From Rhizobiaceae bacterium (GTDB taxonomy: Bacteria; Pseudomonadota; Alphaproteobacteria; Rhizobiales; Rhizobiaceae): a stretch of DNA of 64,000 nt. Under the pieces are notes generated by a model, which worked only from the letters and a program-made list of their open reading frames with translations, made no database searches and was not told where the DNA came from. The translations under genes were made by a program, and so were the position numbers. This document shows positions 39,243 to 47,489 of the stretch, piece by piece. Within the stretch, counting starts at the first letter, position 1; every line of letters starts with the position of its first letter. The stretch lies in assembly GCA_017644105.1 (NCBI GenBank), contig JAEPMD010000010.1, positions 1 to 64,000 of the forward strand, given 5' to 3'.

Positions 39243-40517
39243 ATGCCAAAACTCAATAAAATCGCCCGCACTTTATCAGCAGCTTTGCTGATCGGCACAA
39301 GTGCGATCGCCGCCGCATCAGCCGACGACACATCACTGGACATTAAGTTTGCAGGTGCGCTTGAATTCACTGAAAACGGCACGCTTTTTGTTGGCGATAA
39401 TCACAACGGCGCAATTTATGCATTTGAATTGCCTGCTGCGGGTGAAGCAACACAAGTTAAGCCAAGCACCATTGCCAATATCGACACCAAGATTGCGGAA
39501 TTATTGGGAGTCGGCGCTGGCGCCATCCAGATCAACGATATTGCTGCACATCCAGTTTCAAACGATATCTACATCTCAGTCACACGGATCGGTAATTTCG
39601 TCTCTCAGCCGGCAATTGTTGCCGTATCACAAGATCAGAGCTTGAACCTTATTGATCTGGCTGCGCTCACGTTTCAAAAACAAGAACTTAATGAGTTCCC
39701 CGATGATGATCTCACTTTCAACGGTCGTCCCGGTGGCCCTGGAGACGGACCAATGGTACGTGATCTTGCCAAGAAGGCCGTGCCCTTAAACACGCTGGCA
39801 ATTATGGATATGGAGTATTACGAGGGTGAACTTTTCGTAGCAGGCGTCGCAACAGATAATTTCCTGTCGTCGCTCCGACGCATCTCCTATCCATTTGACG
39901 GCACGCAGAGCATTGCCAATGTTGAAATGTACCATATTGCCCACGATCAATATGAGAGCCGCGCCCCGATTCGAGCGATGTCAATTCAAGAGGTTGATGG
40001 GGAGCCACAATTGGTCGCTGCTTATACCTGTAGTCCAATTGTATTGGTTCCATTATCGGATATCAAAGATGGCGCAAAGATTTCGGCACACACAATCATG
40101 GATTATGGCAACGGACAGCCACTAGACATGATCGCCTATAATCACCAAAGTCCATTTGGTGGCGACGCGCAACCTACTCTGTTTGTCACGAGCAACAGCC
40201 GTTCACCGCAACTTATCCCCATCAGCGGACTACAAGGCGCAAATGCTGTTACACATGAAGACTTTCAGCGTGGGCCAAAACTGGACGACAACCCGCTTAT
40301 GCCATTCGGTCCTGTGGGCAAAAGTGTGATGTTTGAGGGTGTGCCTCTGCATATGGATTTAGTTGGCGGCGGCTTCTTCGTCTCGGTCAATCGCGATGCC
40401 TATACGGGTAATCTGAACCTTGACACAAATCCAGCTTGGTTTCCGAACCGCATTCACAATCTGCTCGCAGAGTTTGATTTCCCGCAATATAAACCTGACC
40501 CTTCTCGGTTGCAGTAA
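39243..40517 (+). CDS. Secreted beta-propeller-like protein of unknown function
   Basis: I do not recognise a named family. The product of about 424 residues has a Sec signal peptide (about 1-27, ending near AAASADD) and a mature domain made of repeating beta-type units with the NG-x-L-F-V-G-D, D-I-Y-I-S-V and G-E-L-F-V-A-G patterns usual in six- to seven-bladed propellers. It has one cysteine (YTCSP). A longer start at 39225 is possible. The stop overlaps the ATG of the next secreted protein by one base (TAATG), so the two are made together and may form a periplasmic or extracellular pair, probably under the divergent LysR protein. Confidence 0.75.
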   Translation: MPKLNKIARTLSAALLIGTSAIAAASADDTSLDIKFAGALEFTENGTLFVGDNHNGAIYAFELPAAGEATQVKPSTIANIDTKIAELLGVGAGAIQINDIAAHPVSNDIYISVTRIGNFVSQPAIVAVSQDQSLNLIDLAALTFQKQELNEFPDDDLTFNGRPGGPGDGPMVRDLAKKAVPLNTLAIMDMEYYEGELFVAGVATDNFLSSLRRISYPFDGTQSIANVEMYHIAHDQYESRAPIRAMSIQEVDGEPQLVAAYTCSPIVLVPLSDIKDGAKISAHTIMDYGNGQPLDMIAYNHQSPFGGDAQPTLFVTSNSRSPQLIPISGLQGANAVTHEDFQRGPKLDDNPLMPFGPVGKSVMFEGVPLHMDLVGGGFFVSVNRDAYTGNLNLDTNPAWFPNRIHNLLAEFDFPQYKPDPSRLQ

Positions 40518-41614
40518 TGGGCTGGAAATTTAACCCAATCAGCAGGGTCGCCAAGGTATTGGCGATCCTTTTGGCACTCACGAGCATGAACACAATTGTC
40601 TTCGCAGATGAAAATATTTTGTCTTTGCCAGAAAATGGTTCTGAGGCAATTGCCTTGAAGCTACCGGCTGATGGTTTTGAACTAGATGGCAAAGATTGGA
40701 GCAAAATGCTGCAAGTTTTTGTTGGCGCAAAAGATTTGTGTTGTGAAGGGCGAACGGCCGTTGCTGGGCGTTACGTGATTGAAAATCATTCGCTCTTATT
40801 CACACCAGCATTTGGTTTCGCTGAAGCTCAAGACTATGTTGCGCGCATTCAGCGACCTGGCGTAGACGACGCGCTTGTTCCGTTTAAAATTTCTTCTCAA
40901 GCTCCCGCGCCAACAGCGCAAGTTACTGGGATTTTTCCAAGTGGCGATATCATTCCAGAAAATACCTTGCGGTTTTATGTCCACTTTTCAGCCCCGATGC
41001 AGCCACATGTCGCATTTGATCATATAAAATTGGTGAACGCAGATGGAGTTGCGGATGAAGCCGCCTTTATGCGGTTCAAGCAAGAGCTTTGGAACGAAGA
41101 CCGGACACGATTGACAGTTTTGATGGATCCGGGACGGATTAAGCGAAATGTTGCAACAAATTTGGAATTTGGTCCCGCATTGCAGGAAGGCAACGATTAT
41201 CGGTTGGTAATCACAGGCGGCTGGATGCCAGTGCAAGGTGAAACCGCGCTTAAAAAGTTTTCGAAAACTTTTTCTGTAGGGCCGGCTTTAAGAGAACTGC
41301 CGAACTCGGATAAATGGCGAATCTCGTCGCCGAGATCAGACACGCGGGATGCGTTGACCATCAAGTTTGATAGACCATTTGATGCTGGGCAGCTCCAAAA
41401 ATCTATCAAAATCAAAACCGCTTCAGGTCATTTGGTCGATGGGACCGTGACAATCTCCGAAAACGAAACCTTTTGGTCTTTTAAGCCGGAAGACAATTGG
41501 TTGAATGATGGTCTTACCCTTGTTGTTGATCCTCATCTCGAAGATGTCGCAGGTAATAATTTCAAAGACCTTTTAGATCATCGCGCTGAATCAGATCAGA
41601 TCGAAAAACAGTAA
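40517..41614 (+). CDS. Secreted Ig-like (SbsA/Big_5-type) domain protein
   Basis: 365 residues with a signal peptide (about 1-31, ending near VFADE). Two to three Ig-like beta domains follow; segments such as GIFPSGDIIPENTLRFYVHFSAPM and the later DALTIKFDRPFDAGQL have the layout of SbsA/Big_5 domains (found in S-layer and surface proteins). A vicinal Cys pair lies in KDLCCEGRT, unusual for a secreted protein and a possible metal or disulfide site. It is coupled to the propeller protein by TAATG. No enzyme motif is seen; a binding or scaffold role with its partner is the simplest inference. Confidence 0.75.
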   Translation: MGWKFNPISRVAKVLAILLALTSMNTIVFADENILSLPENGSEAIALKLPADGFELDGKDWSKMLQVFVGAKDLCCEGRTAVAGRYVIENHSLLFTPAFGFAEAQDYVARIQRPGVDDALVPFKISSQAPAPTAQVTGIFPSGDIIPENTLRFYVHFSAPMQPHVAFDHIKLVNADGVADEAAFMRFKQELWNEDRTRLTVLMDPGRIKRNVATNLEFGPALQEGNDYRLVITGGWMPVQGETALKKFSKTFSVGPALRELPNSDKWRISSPRSDTRDALTIKFDRPFDAGQLQKSIKIKTASGHLVDGTVTISENETFWSFKPEDNWLNDGLTLVVDPHLEDVAGNNFKDLLDHRAESDQIEKQ

Positions 41615-41659
41615 ATGGTCATTCCGATAAAATTGCAAAATAGAAGGATTTGACCAAGA

Positions 41660-41690
41660 TTGTTTCGCGATCGTCGCATTTGCGAAACAA
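41660..41690. repeat. Perfect 9-base inverted repeat upstream of gtrA
   Basis: TTGTTTCGC (41660-41668) and GCGAAACAA (41682-41690) are exact reverse complements with a 13-base spacer and no T-tract on either side. It lies about 100 bases before the envelope-sugar operon and could be a regulator site or the end of the preceding transcript. Confidence 0.7.
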
Positions 41691-41788
41691 CTGGCCATTT
41701 CGTTATGATCGGGCTATGAAACAATCTCATCTCAGATATTCAAAATACATTTGAGCTCAGATTTCAAATCCATGTTGAGATAACAAAC

Positions 41789-42169
41789 ATGTTCAGTCGG
41801 TTTCCAGTTTTCTTAGTTGGCTCTGTTATTGGCGCAGCAATTGATTATTTGGTGACCTTGTTGGCCAGTAGTTTGCTCAACATCAACCCGTTGATTGCAT
41901 TGGCATTATCGATGATCATCAGCGGGTCATTTGTGTTTTACTTCCATCTCAAAGTTACATTTGAGGACACTCAGGGAAAGCGATTCCGAAGATATATAGT
42001 GTTTATGACTTGGACAGGAGTCATCTATGTGCTTCGCGCGCTATTGCTAGAACTCGGGCTATTTATGGGCATGCCCTTGGCCATCTCGCTTGCTGTTGCG
42101 ATAGGACTAGCATCAATCATCAACTTCGCCTTTTCATCTGTGTTCGTATTCGCTAAAAGACAATCATGA
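41789..42169 (+). CDS. GtrA family membrane protein
   Basis: 126-residue protein with four membrane helices (about 5-25, 33-53, 68-90 and 97-120), the GtrA fold. Such proteins are thought to flip polyprenyl-phosphate-linked sugars across the inner membrane, working with a GT2 transferase that loads the lipid and a GT-C transferase that uses it. Its stop overlaps the ATG of the GT2 gene (ATGA at 42166-42169), and the expected partners lie in the same operon. Confidence 0.9.
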   Translation: MFSRFPVFLVGSVIGAAIDYLVTLLASSLLNINPLIALALSMIISGSFVFYFHLKVTFEDTQGKRFRRYIVFMTWTGVIYVLRALLLELGLFMGMPLAISLAVAIGLASIINFAFSSVFVFAKRQS

Positions 42170-43146
42170 CCAAAAAGACTATCAGCATAGTCATCCCCAT
42201 TTTTAACGAGGCTGACAATTTAGGGCATCTTTTGAGCGAACTTTAAGCCGTTGCACAAAAGATAACAGAAGATTTTGACTTCGATATCGGGTTTGTATTT
42301 ATCGATGATGGAAGTACCGATGACAGCTTTGATATACTCAAGGCTTATGATTTTGGCACGCGCACAACTCGCTTGCTGCGCTTTTCTCGGAATTTCGGCA
42401 AAGAAGCCGCTCTCACGGCAGGTATTAAAGCTGCCGAAGATGCCGATGCCGCTATTTTAATGGACGCTGACCTTCAACATCCACCTGAATTGATCCATGA
42501 ATTTATTCGCATCTGGCAAACTGAGAATGCCGACAGCGTCTATGCCTATAAAGCCAGCCGTCGAAATTCCGAGGGTATATTAAAAGCTGCTCTTTCTCGC
42601 ATATTTTTTTGGCTCATCAATCGTGATTTGCGTTATGAAATTACTCCGGGTGCCGGAGATTTCCGTCTTGTCAATCAGCGAGTTATGAAAGCTCTTCTCA
42701 GTCTGCCTGAAAGCGATCGCTTTATGAAAGGGCTTTACGGTTGGGTTGGTTTTAAGCAAATTGGCCTGCCCTTCACTCCTCTGCCTCGGGTTCGGGGTAA
42801 AAGTCATCACAACATGCTTAAATTATTATCGATGACAATTGCAGCCATAACCAGTTTCTCGACGGCGCCCTTGCGTTTGACTGCGCTGGTGGGAATTGTT
42901 CTTGCCCTTTCGAGCTTCATCTACGGGTTTTATATTGTGATCGAATATTTCTTTTTTCCAGGAGTTCCAGATGGTGTCGCTTCCATTCTTACTCTGATCG
43001 CATTCTTTGGTGGAATTCAATTGATGTTTCTTGGAATTTTGGGAGAATATATTGGCAAATCGGTTCTCGAAGCCAAGAAGCGGCCAATCTATATCATGGC
43101 TGAGGAGATACATCGGGGAGATAATCTGAGTGCGGATCGCAGATGA
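42166..43146 (+). pseudogene. GT2 polyprenyl-phosphate glycosyltransferase interrupted by a nonsense codon
   Basis: Read from the ATG coupled to gtrA, the frame encodes a DPM1/GtrB-like transferase: ISIVIPIFNEADNLG at the N-terminus, FIDDGSTDDS, the metal motif ILMDADLQHPP, then two C-terminal membrane helices. Codon 27 is TAA (42244-42246), giving SEL-stop-AVAQ. The same frame stays open for the remaining 299 codons, and all later motifs are intact. A single base change, a sequencing error, or read-through are the options. If truncated, internal initiation at the ATG at 42373 would lack the nucleotide-binding N-terminus. The following gene starts inside its 3' end. Confidence 0.85.
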
Positions 43147-43879
43147 TTTTGGGCTTGGACGAGCCCATGACCGCGTGATCCTGTCATTGCTCGAGACGGG
43201 TCGCCTTGATGGTACTTCGGTTATGATGAGCAGTGCTTTAAGGTCTGATGACATTGCGAAATTGCAAGAACTGCGCCGGGATGGAGTCAAGATCGGACTT
43301 CATCTTAACCTCACTGAGGAACTTCCTGGAACTGCTCCCAAATGGCCATTGCCCCAAATTTTACGACCCATGCTCAGCAAACAAACTTTGGACGCGATTT
43401 CTAAGTCGCTTTCGGAGCAGGCAACAGCATTTATCGAACTATTTGGAAGTCCACCGGACTATTACGATGGTCACCAGCACTGCCATTGTTTCCCATCGAT
43501 TGCACCTCTTGTGTCCCGCCTGCCCTATGGGCCTTCGACCTGGGTGCGTGCGCCATTGCCAGCAACACTTCAAGGTATCTGGCTTAATTTTCGCGCAGGC
43601 GGTGCCAAAACGCTTTTGGTCATGGCGTATGCCGCAAGAGCGAAACGTCTGTTCATAAGAGATGGGCTTCAAACGAATATTGACTTCTCAGGTTTTCTTC
43701 GACTTGATGATCCTGCAAGTGTTCGTCAATGGTTACCTCGTCTTTTATCATCAGCAGGTCCCCAATGCCTGATCATGCTTCACCCCGGCGATGATACCGA
43801 CCCGATACAATGCAAAGGGCACGCGCCAGCAAGCCGCTCCGTCGAAGCCAAAATCCTGGAAGGTTCTTTAAAAGAATGA
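43130..43879 (+). CDS. ChbG/HpnK (YdjC) family deacetylase
   Basis: 249-residue carbohydrate deacetylase-fold protein. Metal and catalytic features are visible: the Asp pair in RIADDFGLG, GLHLNLTE, and the histidines of DGHQHCHCFP; the C-terminal MLHPGDD completes the set. HpnK and ChbG remove acetyl groups from amino sugars. The GTG start at 43130 is supported by GGGGAG nine bases upstream and lies inside the GT2 gene. Its stop overlaps the next start as ATGA. The likely role is to deacetylate the lipid-linked sugar before transfer. Confidence 0.87.
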   Translation: MRIADDFGLGRAHDRVILSLLETGRLDGTSVMMSSALRSDDIAKLQELRRDGVKIGLHLNLTEELPGTAPKWPLPQILRPMLSKQTLDAISKSLSEQATAFIELFGSPPDYYDGHQHCHCFPSIAPLVSRLPYGPSTWVRAPLPATLQGIWLNFRAGGAKTLLVMAYAARAKRLFIRDGLQTNIDFSGFLRLDDPASVRQWLPRLLSSAGPQCLIMLHPGDDTDPIQCKGHAPASRSVEAKILEGSLKE

Positions 43880-45273
43880 ACAAATTTGGTCTCTTACTTT
43901 TCGGTCTTATCTTATTGCTTGCATTGCGCCTGTTAGCGATGATCTGGTTACCCATTTTAGATTCGACCGAGGCGCGTTATGCGGAAATTGCCCGCAAGAT
44001 GGTCGAAACTGGGAACTGGATTACGCCGCAATTTGACTATGGTGTTTCGTTCTGGGCAAAACCGCCATTACATACATGGCTGTCAGCAATAGGGATGGAT
44101 CTGTTTGGTGTCTCACCATTTACTGCGCGATTAGGAATATTGCTTTCAGCCATGGCGACACTAACAATACTATGGCGATGGGCGCGTTCAGTTACCGAAG
44201 ATCAAACAGCGATTGCCGCCACATTGGTTGCAGCCAGTTCGGTCCTTTTCTTTGCTTCTTCAGCCTTTGTTCAAACAGACATGGTGCTCACGCTCGGCGT
44301 AACAGCCGGTATGGCCGGGTTCTATAATGGTCTGAACGGAAGCCGACGCTGGGGGTTACTCTTTTTCCTTGGCATAGCGATTGGTCTTTTGGCCAAAGGT
44401 CCCATAGCAGGCGTCTTAACGATGACACCTATAACGATCTGGATGTTATGGCGCGGAAGCTGGCGCGACCTTTTCAGATTGCCGTGGATTACAGGTGTGG
44501 CTTTGGTCTGTGTTCTTGTCATTCCTTGGTACGCAGCCGCTGAAATCGCAACGCCCGGATTCCTCGAATATTTCATTATTGGTGAGCATATCCAACGCTT
44601 TCTTCAGCCAGGCTGGTCAGGAGATCTTTATGGAGCTGGCCGCGAACAACCAAAGGGATTTATTTGGCTGTTTTGGATAATTGCAACGCTGCCGTGGAGC
44701 CCATTGTTGCCATTTTTGATCTACAAACTAAGGAAAAATCGAGTTTCGATCAAAGACGGTCTTTACATCTATCTGTTAGCGTTTGCATTAACACCATTGG
44801 TTTTCTTTACTTTCGCAGCGAATATATTGATCGCATATGTGTTGCCAGGGATCCCTGCCGCAGCATTGCTGGCCGTCATATTGTGGAGAAAATCGGGTTA
44901 TAAAGGCGCGTTTTGGCTTAAACTTGGTACAGCCGAAGTTGTGGTGATCTCATCGATTTTAGTCGGCATTTCAATCCTTGGTTTGGATCGCTCATTTGCC
45001 CCGAGTGAAGGGCGGCTTATCGCTGACTATCCCGGGCAAGGTCGATTGGCAATTCTGGGTGGGCGCAATTACTCCTCCGAATTTTATACCGAGGGAAAAA
45101 TCCTCCGCTTTCAAACACCAGAAGAATTAGACGGCTGGCTTGAACCAGGAGATGGGGTGTTGGTGCCAAAATATCTAGCAGAACCCTTCAAGGCTCAATT
45201 TGCGAACGCGCCTGAAGCCTTTGCCGAAGATCGAAAATACTTTCTATTCATACCCATATCAGCGACTGAGTAA
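43876..45273 (+). CDS. ArnT-like GT-C family glycosyltransferase
   Basis: 465-residue polytopic membrane transferase of the PMT/ArnT group, using polyprenyl-phosphate sugars as donors in the periplasm. About ten membrane helices follow the first periplasmic loop, which holds the signature DSTEARYAEIARKMVETG and the catalytic acidic residues. The start at 43876 overlaps the deacetylase stop (ATGA). With GtrA, GT2 and ChbG/HpnK it forms a complete pathway to decorate lipid A, a polysaccharide or a protein with a deacetylated amino sugar. The acceptor is not shown by sequence. Confidence 0.88.
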   Translation: MNKFGLLLFGLILLLALRLLAMIWLPILDSTEARYAEIARKMVETGNWITPQFDYGVSFWAKPPLHTWLSAIGMDLFGVSPFTARLGILLSAMATLTILWRWARSVTEDQTAIAATLVAASSVLFFASSAFVQTDMVLTLGVTAGMAGFYNGLNGSRRWGLLFFLGIAIGLLAKGPIAGVLTMTPITIWMLWRGSWRDLFRLPWITGVALVCVLVIPWYAAAEIATPGFLEYFIIGEHIQRFLQPGWSGDLYGAGREQPKGFIWLFWIIATLPWSPLLPFLIYKLRKNRVSIKDGLYIYLLAFALTPLVFFTFAANILIAYVLPGIPAAALLAVILWRKSGYKGAFWLKLGTAEVVVISSILVGISILGLDRSFAPSEGRLIADYPGQGRLAILGGRNYSSEFYTEGKILRFQTPEELDGWLEPGDGVLVPKYLAEPFKAQFANAPEAFAEDRKYFLFIPISATE

Positions 45274-45385
45274 TCCAGAACAATCCATTCCTTAACGCTG
45301 TGAGTAGGTGAACTGCGTGTATTAGAATTCACAATCCGTCGCAAATTTTGCAATCCTATTTAGATTTGTACAGCTGTTTGCTGGA

Positions 45386-45706
45386 TCAGCTTTCTTGTTC
45401 CAACCACCAATGATGCATGGCCTCAAAAACCGGTTTAAGCTGCAAGCCTCGCGCGGTCGCGGAATATTCAACACGTGGCGGCACCTCCGCATACACTTTA
45501 CGGCTGATCAACCCATCGGTTTCTAACGCGCGAAGTTGCTGTGTCAGCATGGTCTGAGTGATGCCCTCAACTTCGCGGCGCAATTCTCCAAATCGTTTCG
45601 TGCCTTTGAAAATTAGCGCTTTTAGAATTGAGAGTTTCCATTTCCCGCCAATCATTGAGAAAATAATTGGCGCGGGGCAAATATCTTTTTCACTCAATTT
45701 GTCCAT
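45386..45706 (-). CDS. HxlR family transcriptional regulator
   Basis: 106-residue winged-helix regulator with the family motif GGKWKLSILKAL, the RFGELRREVEGITQTMLTQQL recognition region, and Cys10 in KDICPAP at the place where many HxlR proteins carry a redox- or aldehyde-reactive cysteine. It is divergent from the YciI-like gene at 45836 and probably regulates it. A second HxlR gene lies 1.8 kb to the right, at the far side of the same cluster. Confidence 0.93.
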   Translation of the reverse strand: MDKLSEKDICPAPIIFSMIGGKWKLSILKALIFKGTKRFGELRREVEGITQTMLTQQLRALETDGLISRKVYAEVPPRVEYSATARGLQLKPVFEAMHHWWLEQES

Positions 45707-45773
45707 GTAAACTCGAATAGTCTAATTTTCATACTAAATAAGAAAAAACTGCCTTCTTGTCAAAATAGAGTAT

Positions 45774-45789
45774 AGGATTGATATATCCT
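45774..45789. promoter_or_regulatory. Candidate HxlR operator
   Basis: AGGAT and ATCCT form a five-base inverted repeat with a six-base spacer in the divergent gap between the HxlR gene and the YciI-like gene, overlapping a possible promoter region (TTGTCA at 45757-45762). Short and tentative. Confidence 0.35.
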
Positions 45790-45835
45790 GCATCAACATA
45801 AAGGTTGAACCCAACCGCACAATGAAGGATGAAAC

Positions 45836-46120
45836 ATGCAAGTCATTTTATTGAAATTTGGACCCAACAAATCGGATGCCTCTCAACATATGGACGGACA
45901 CAAGGCCTGGATCAAAGAAGGTTTGGATGACGGCGTTTTTCACATTGTTGGCTCTTTAGACATTGGCGGCGGCTTTATCCTTGCCAATGAGAAAGACAAA
46001 TCTGCGCTTGAAGATCGATTGTCGAAAGACCCTTTTGTGGAACACGATATCGTCTCCGTTGAAACTTACCAGATCGACATCAATCAGACTTCTGAAATCT
46101 TCAATCAGCTCAAATCGTAA
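45836..46120 (+). CDS. YciI-like protein
   Basis: 94-residue small protein with a ferredoxin-like alpha/beta fold. MQVILLKFGPNKS, HKAWIKEGLDDGVFHIVGSLDIGGG and the final PFVEHDIVSVETYQID match the YciI layout, where a His-Asp pair is thought to form the active site. Function is unknown in most members; some act in aromatic compound breakdown. Its 3' end overlaps the convergent luciferase-domain gene by 11 bases. Regulated, by position, by the divergent HxlR protein. Confidence 0.82.
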   Translation: MQVILLKFGPNKSDASQHMDGHKAWIKEGLDDGVFHIVGSLDIGGGFILANEKDKSALEDRLSKDPFVEHDIVSVETYQIDINQTSEIFNQLKS

Positions 46121-46589
46121 CTTCCTTGCCCGTCGCAAATGTGTAAGATTTGGCGACGATCCGCTTGACGACATTAAGTTCCGTATCGTCCCGCGGCGAA
46201 AAGACCATGATCAACCCGGCTGGATAGTGACCTTGGGTAACAAGATAATGGTCTTCCCCCCACCCCGCATCGACAACTGTTTTGGCATCCCCTGCAGAGA
46301 GTTTCACATGCATGGAGCCATTATCGGGATGCGGGTGGATATGCGCGAATTCACGACCAACCATAAATGCATCATGGTTGCACTCGGTTCCTTCGTGCAA
46401 AACAAGCGCCCGCGCACCTGGCACAGATATGCCACTATGCTCGTTAGCAACTGACGGCAAAGCAAAACACCAATCATGCAATTTTTGAATGACATCGTCT
46501 GGCCCGTGCTGCGTGACTTGCGAATGCGGCAGTTTATTCGTGGTTCCGGGCGGGAGCCCATCGCGTTGCGGGAGTTCAAAAATCGCCAT
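46110..46589 (-). CDS. Luciferase-domain (PF17648-like) protein
   Basis: 159-residue protein matching, from memory, the small family named luciferase domain: VPGARALVLHEG, AFMVGREFAHIHPHPDNGSM and the C-terminal AGLIMVFSPRDD. The family relates to a domain seen in fungal and bacterial proteins; light emission is not implied. The HIHPHPDNGSMH stretch holds several histidines that could bind metal. The ATG at 46589 has GGAGG five bases upstream; an ATG four codons earlier lacks a site. It directly follows the globin gene, so the two are likely cotranscribed and may share a redox or nitric-oxide related task. Confidence 0.72.
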   Translation of the reverse strand: MAIFELPQRDGLPPGTTNKLPHSQVTQHGPDDVIQKLHDWCFALPSVANEHSGISVPGARALVLHEGTECNHDAFMVGREFAHIHPHPDNGSMHVKLSAGDAKTVVDAGWGEDHYLVTQGHYPAGLIMVFSPRDDTELNVVKRIVAKSYTFATGKEVTI

Positions 46590-46624
46590 GATGGCCTCCA
46601 TTATGTTGGTTATTTAGTGACGCC

Positions 46625-47380
46625 TCAAAGCATCAGCGCTTTACTGACCAAAGCTTCTTTGGTCTGATACTGAGACACATCAACACCTTGCTCGGCTAAA
46701 GCCTCGCTAAGCTCTTGTTCGCTTAATGCTTCAATAGCCCCTTCCGTCATTTTCATGAAGTTGAGCCGACGTCTGAGCGGTGGATTGGTCTCACCAAAGA
46801 GGTGCCTATCCTCAAACCCAAAATCTTCAGCATATTTCGTCATGAAATAGGCAAGAAACGTATTGATGCTTCGGCGCACGCGTGGATCATCGGTCATCAG
46901 ATCAGATGAGGTTTCTAATGTCTCACGCATGAGCTTCACCCATCTCTCCGCACCTTTGTCGTTCATCAAAGCGATGGCATTATGCGTGTGATGGAAGTTC
47001 AAACGAAATTCCGCGCCATGATAATATGGCCCGCCACCCATCACATCGATCCACATTGATGCTTGCGTTCCGATATGATGGTTGAGACTGCCAACTTTTT
47101 CAAACACGGAGGTAAACCAAGGTTCATCAGCGAAAACGCGTTCATAGAAGCGTTTTACAATACCAACGATTGGGTCTTGCCCCAGAACTGAGAAAAGTTG
47201 CCAGAACTGAATAGGTTTTGAAACATCACCAGGTGCCGTTAAAGACAGAACATTAGCCATGCGAAGTGCATCTTTGGGCAGCAATCCTTTGTCAATTGCT
47301 GATGTGATATAGGCATGCTGGATCTTCTCACTCATATATCCATGCTGGGTTGGAAATTTTGGTAAATCGATACGTGTCAT
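46625..47380 (-). CDS. Truncated-hemoglobin-like protein with long N- and C-terminal extensions
   Basis: 251-residue protein whose middle (about 70-190) resembles a group II/III truncated globin: FYERVFADEPWFTSVF, then HHIGTQASMWIDVMGGGPYYHGAEFRLNFHHTHNAIA, where the histidine of the YHGAEFR or FHH region is the expected heme ligand, and WVKLMRETLE. The usual truncated globin has about 130 residues; the extra N-terminal 65 and C-terminal 55 residues are unassigned. It is the first gene of the pair with the luciferase-domain gene and is divergent from the HxlR gene at 47490. Confidence 0.82.
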   Translation of the reverse strand: MTRIDLPKFPTQHGYMSEKIQHAYITSAIDKGLLPKDALRMANVLSLTAPGDVSKPIQFWQLFSVLGQDPIVGIVKRFYERVFADEPWFTSVFEKVGSLNHHIGTQASMWIDVMGGGPYYHGAEFRLNFHHTHNAIALMNDKGAERWVKLMRETLETSSDLMTDDPRVRRSINTFLAYFMTKYAEDFGFEDRHLFGETNPPLRRRLNFMKMTEGAIEALSEQELSEALAEQGVDVSQYQTKEALVSKALML

Positions 47381-47489
47381 AATATGTCTCTAGGGAGGCT
47401 TAAAACGCGCTCCATTGTATTTCTGTGATTTTGCCTCTATTTAATTTCACAAGATCACAACAACAAGTACGATCATTTAGGATACTGTT

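Noticed and set aside
42275-42460. 61-codon frame near the start of the GT2 gene, suggesting a frameshift
   Set aside because: The GT2 motifs before and after are all in the frame of the ATG at 42166; only a nonsense codon interrupts it, not a shift.
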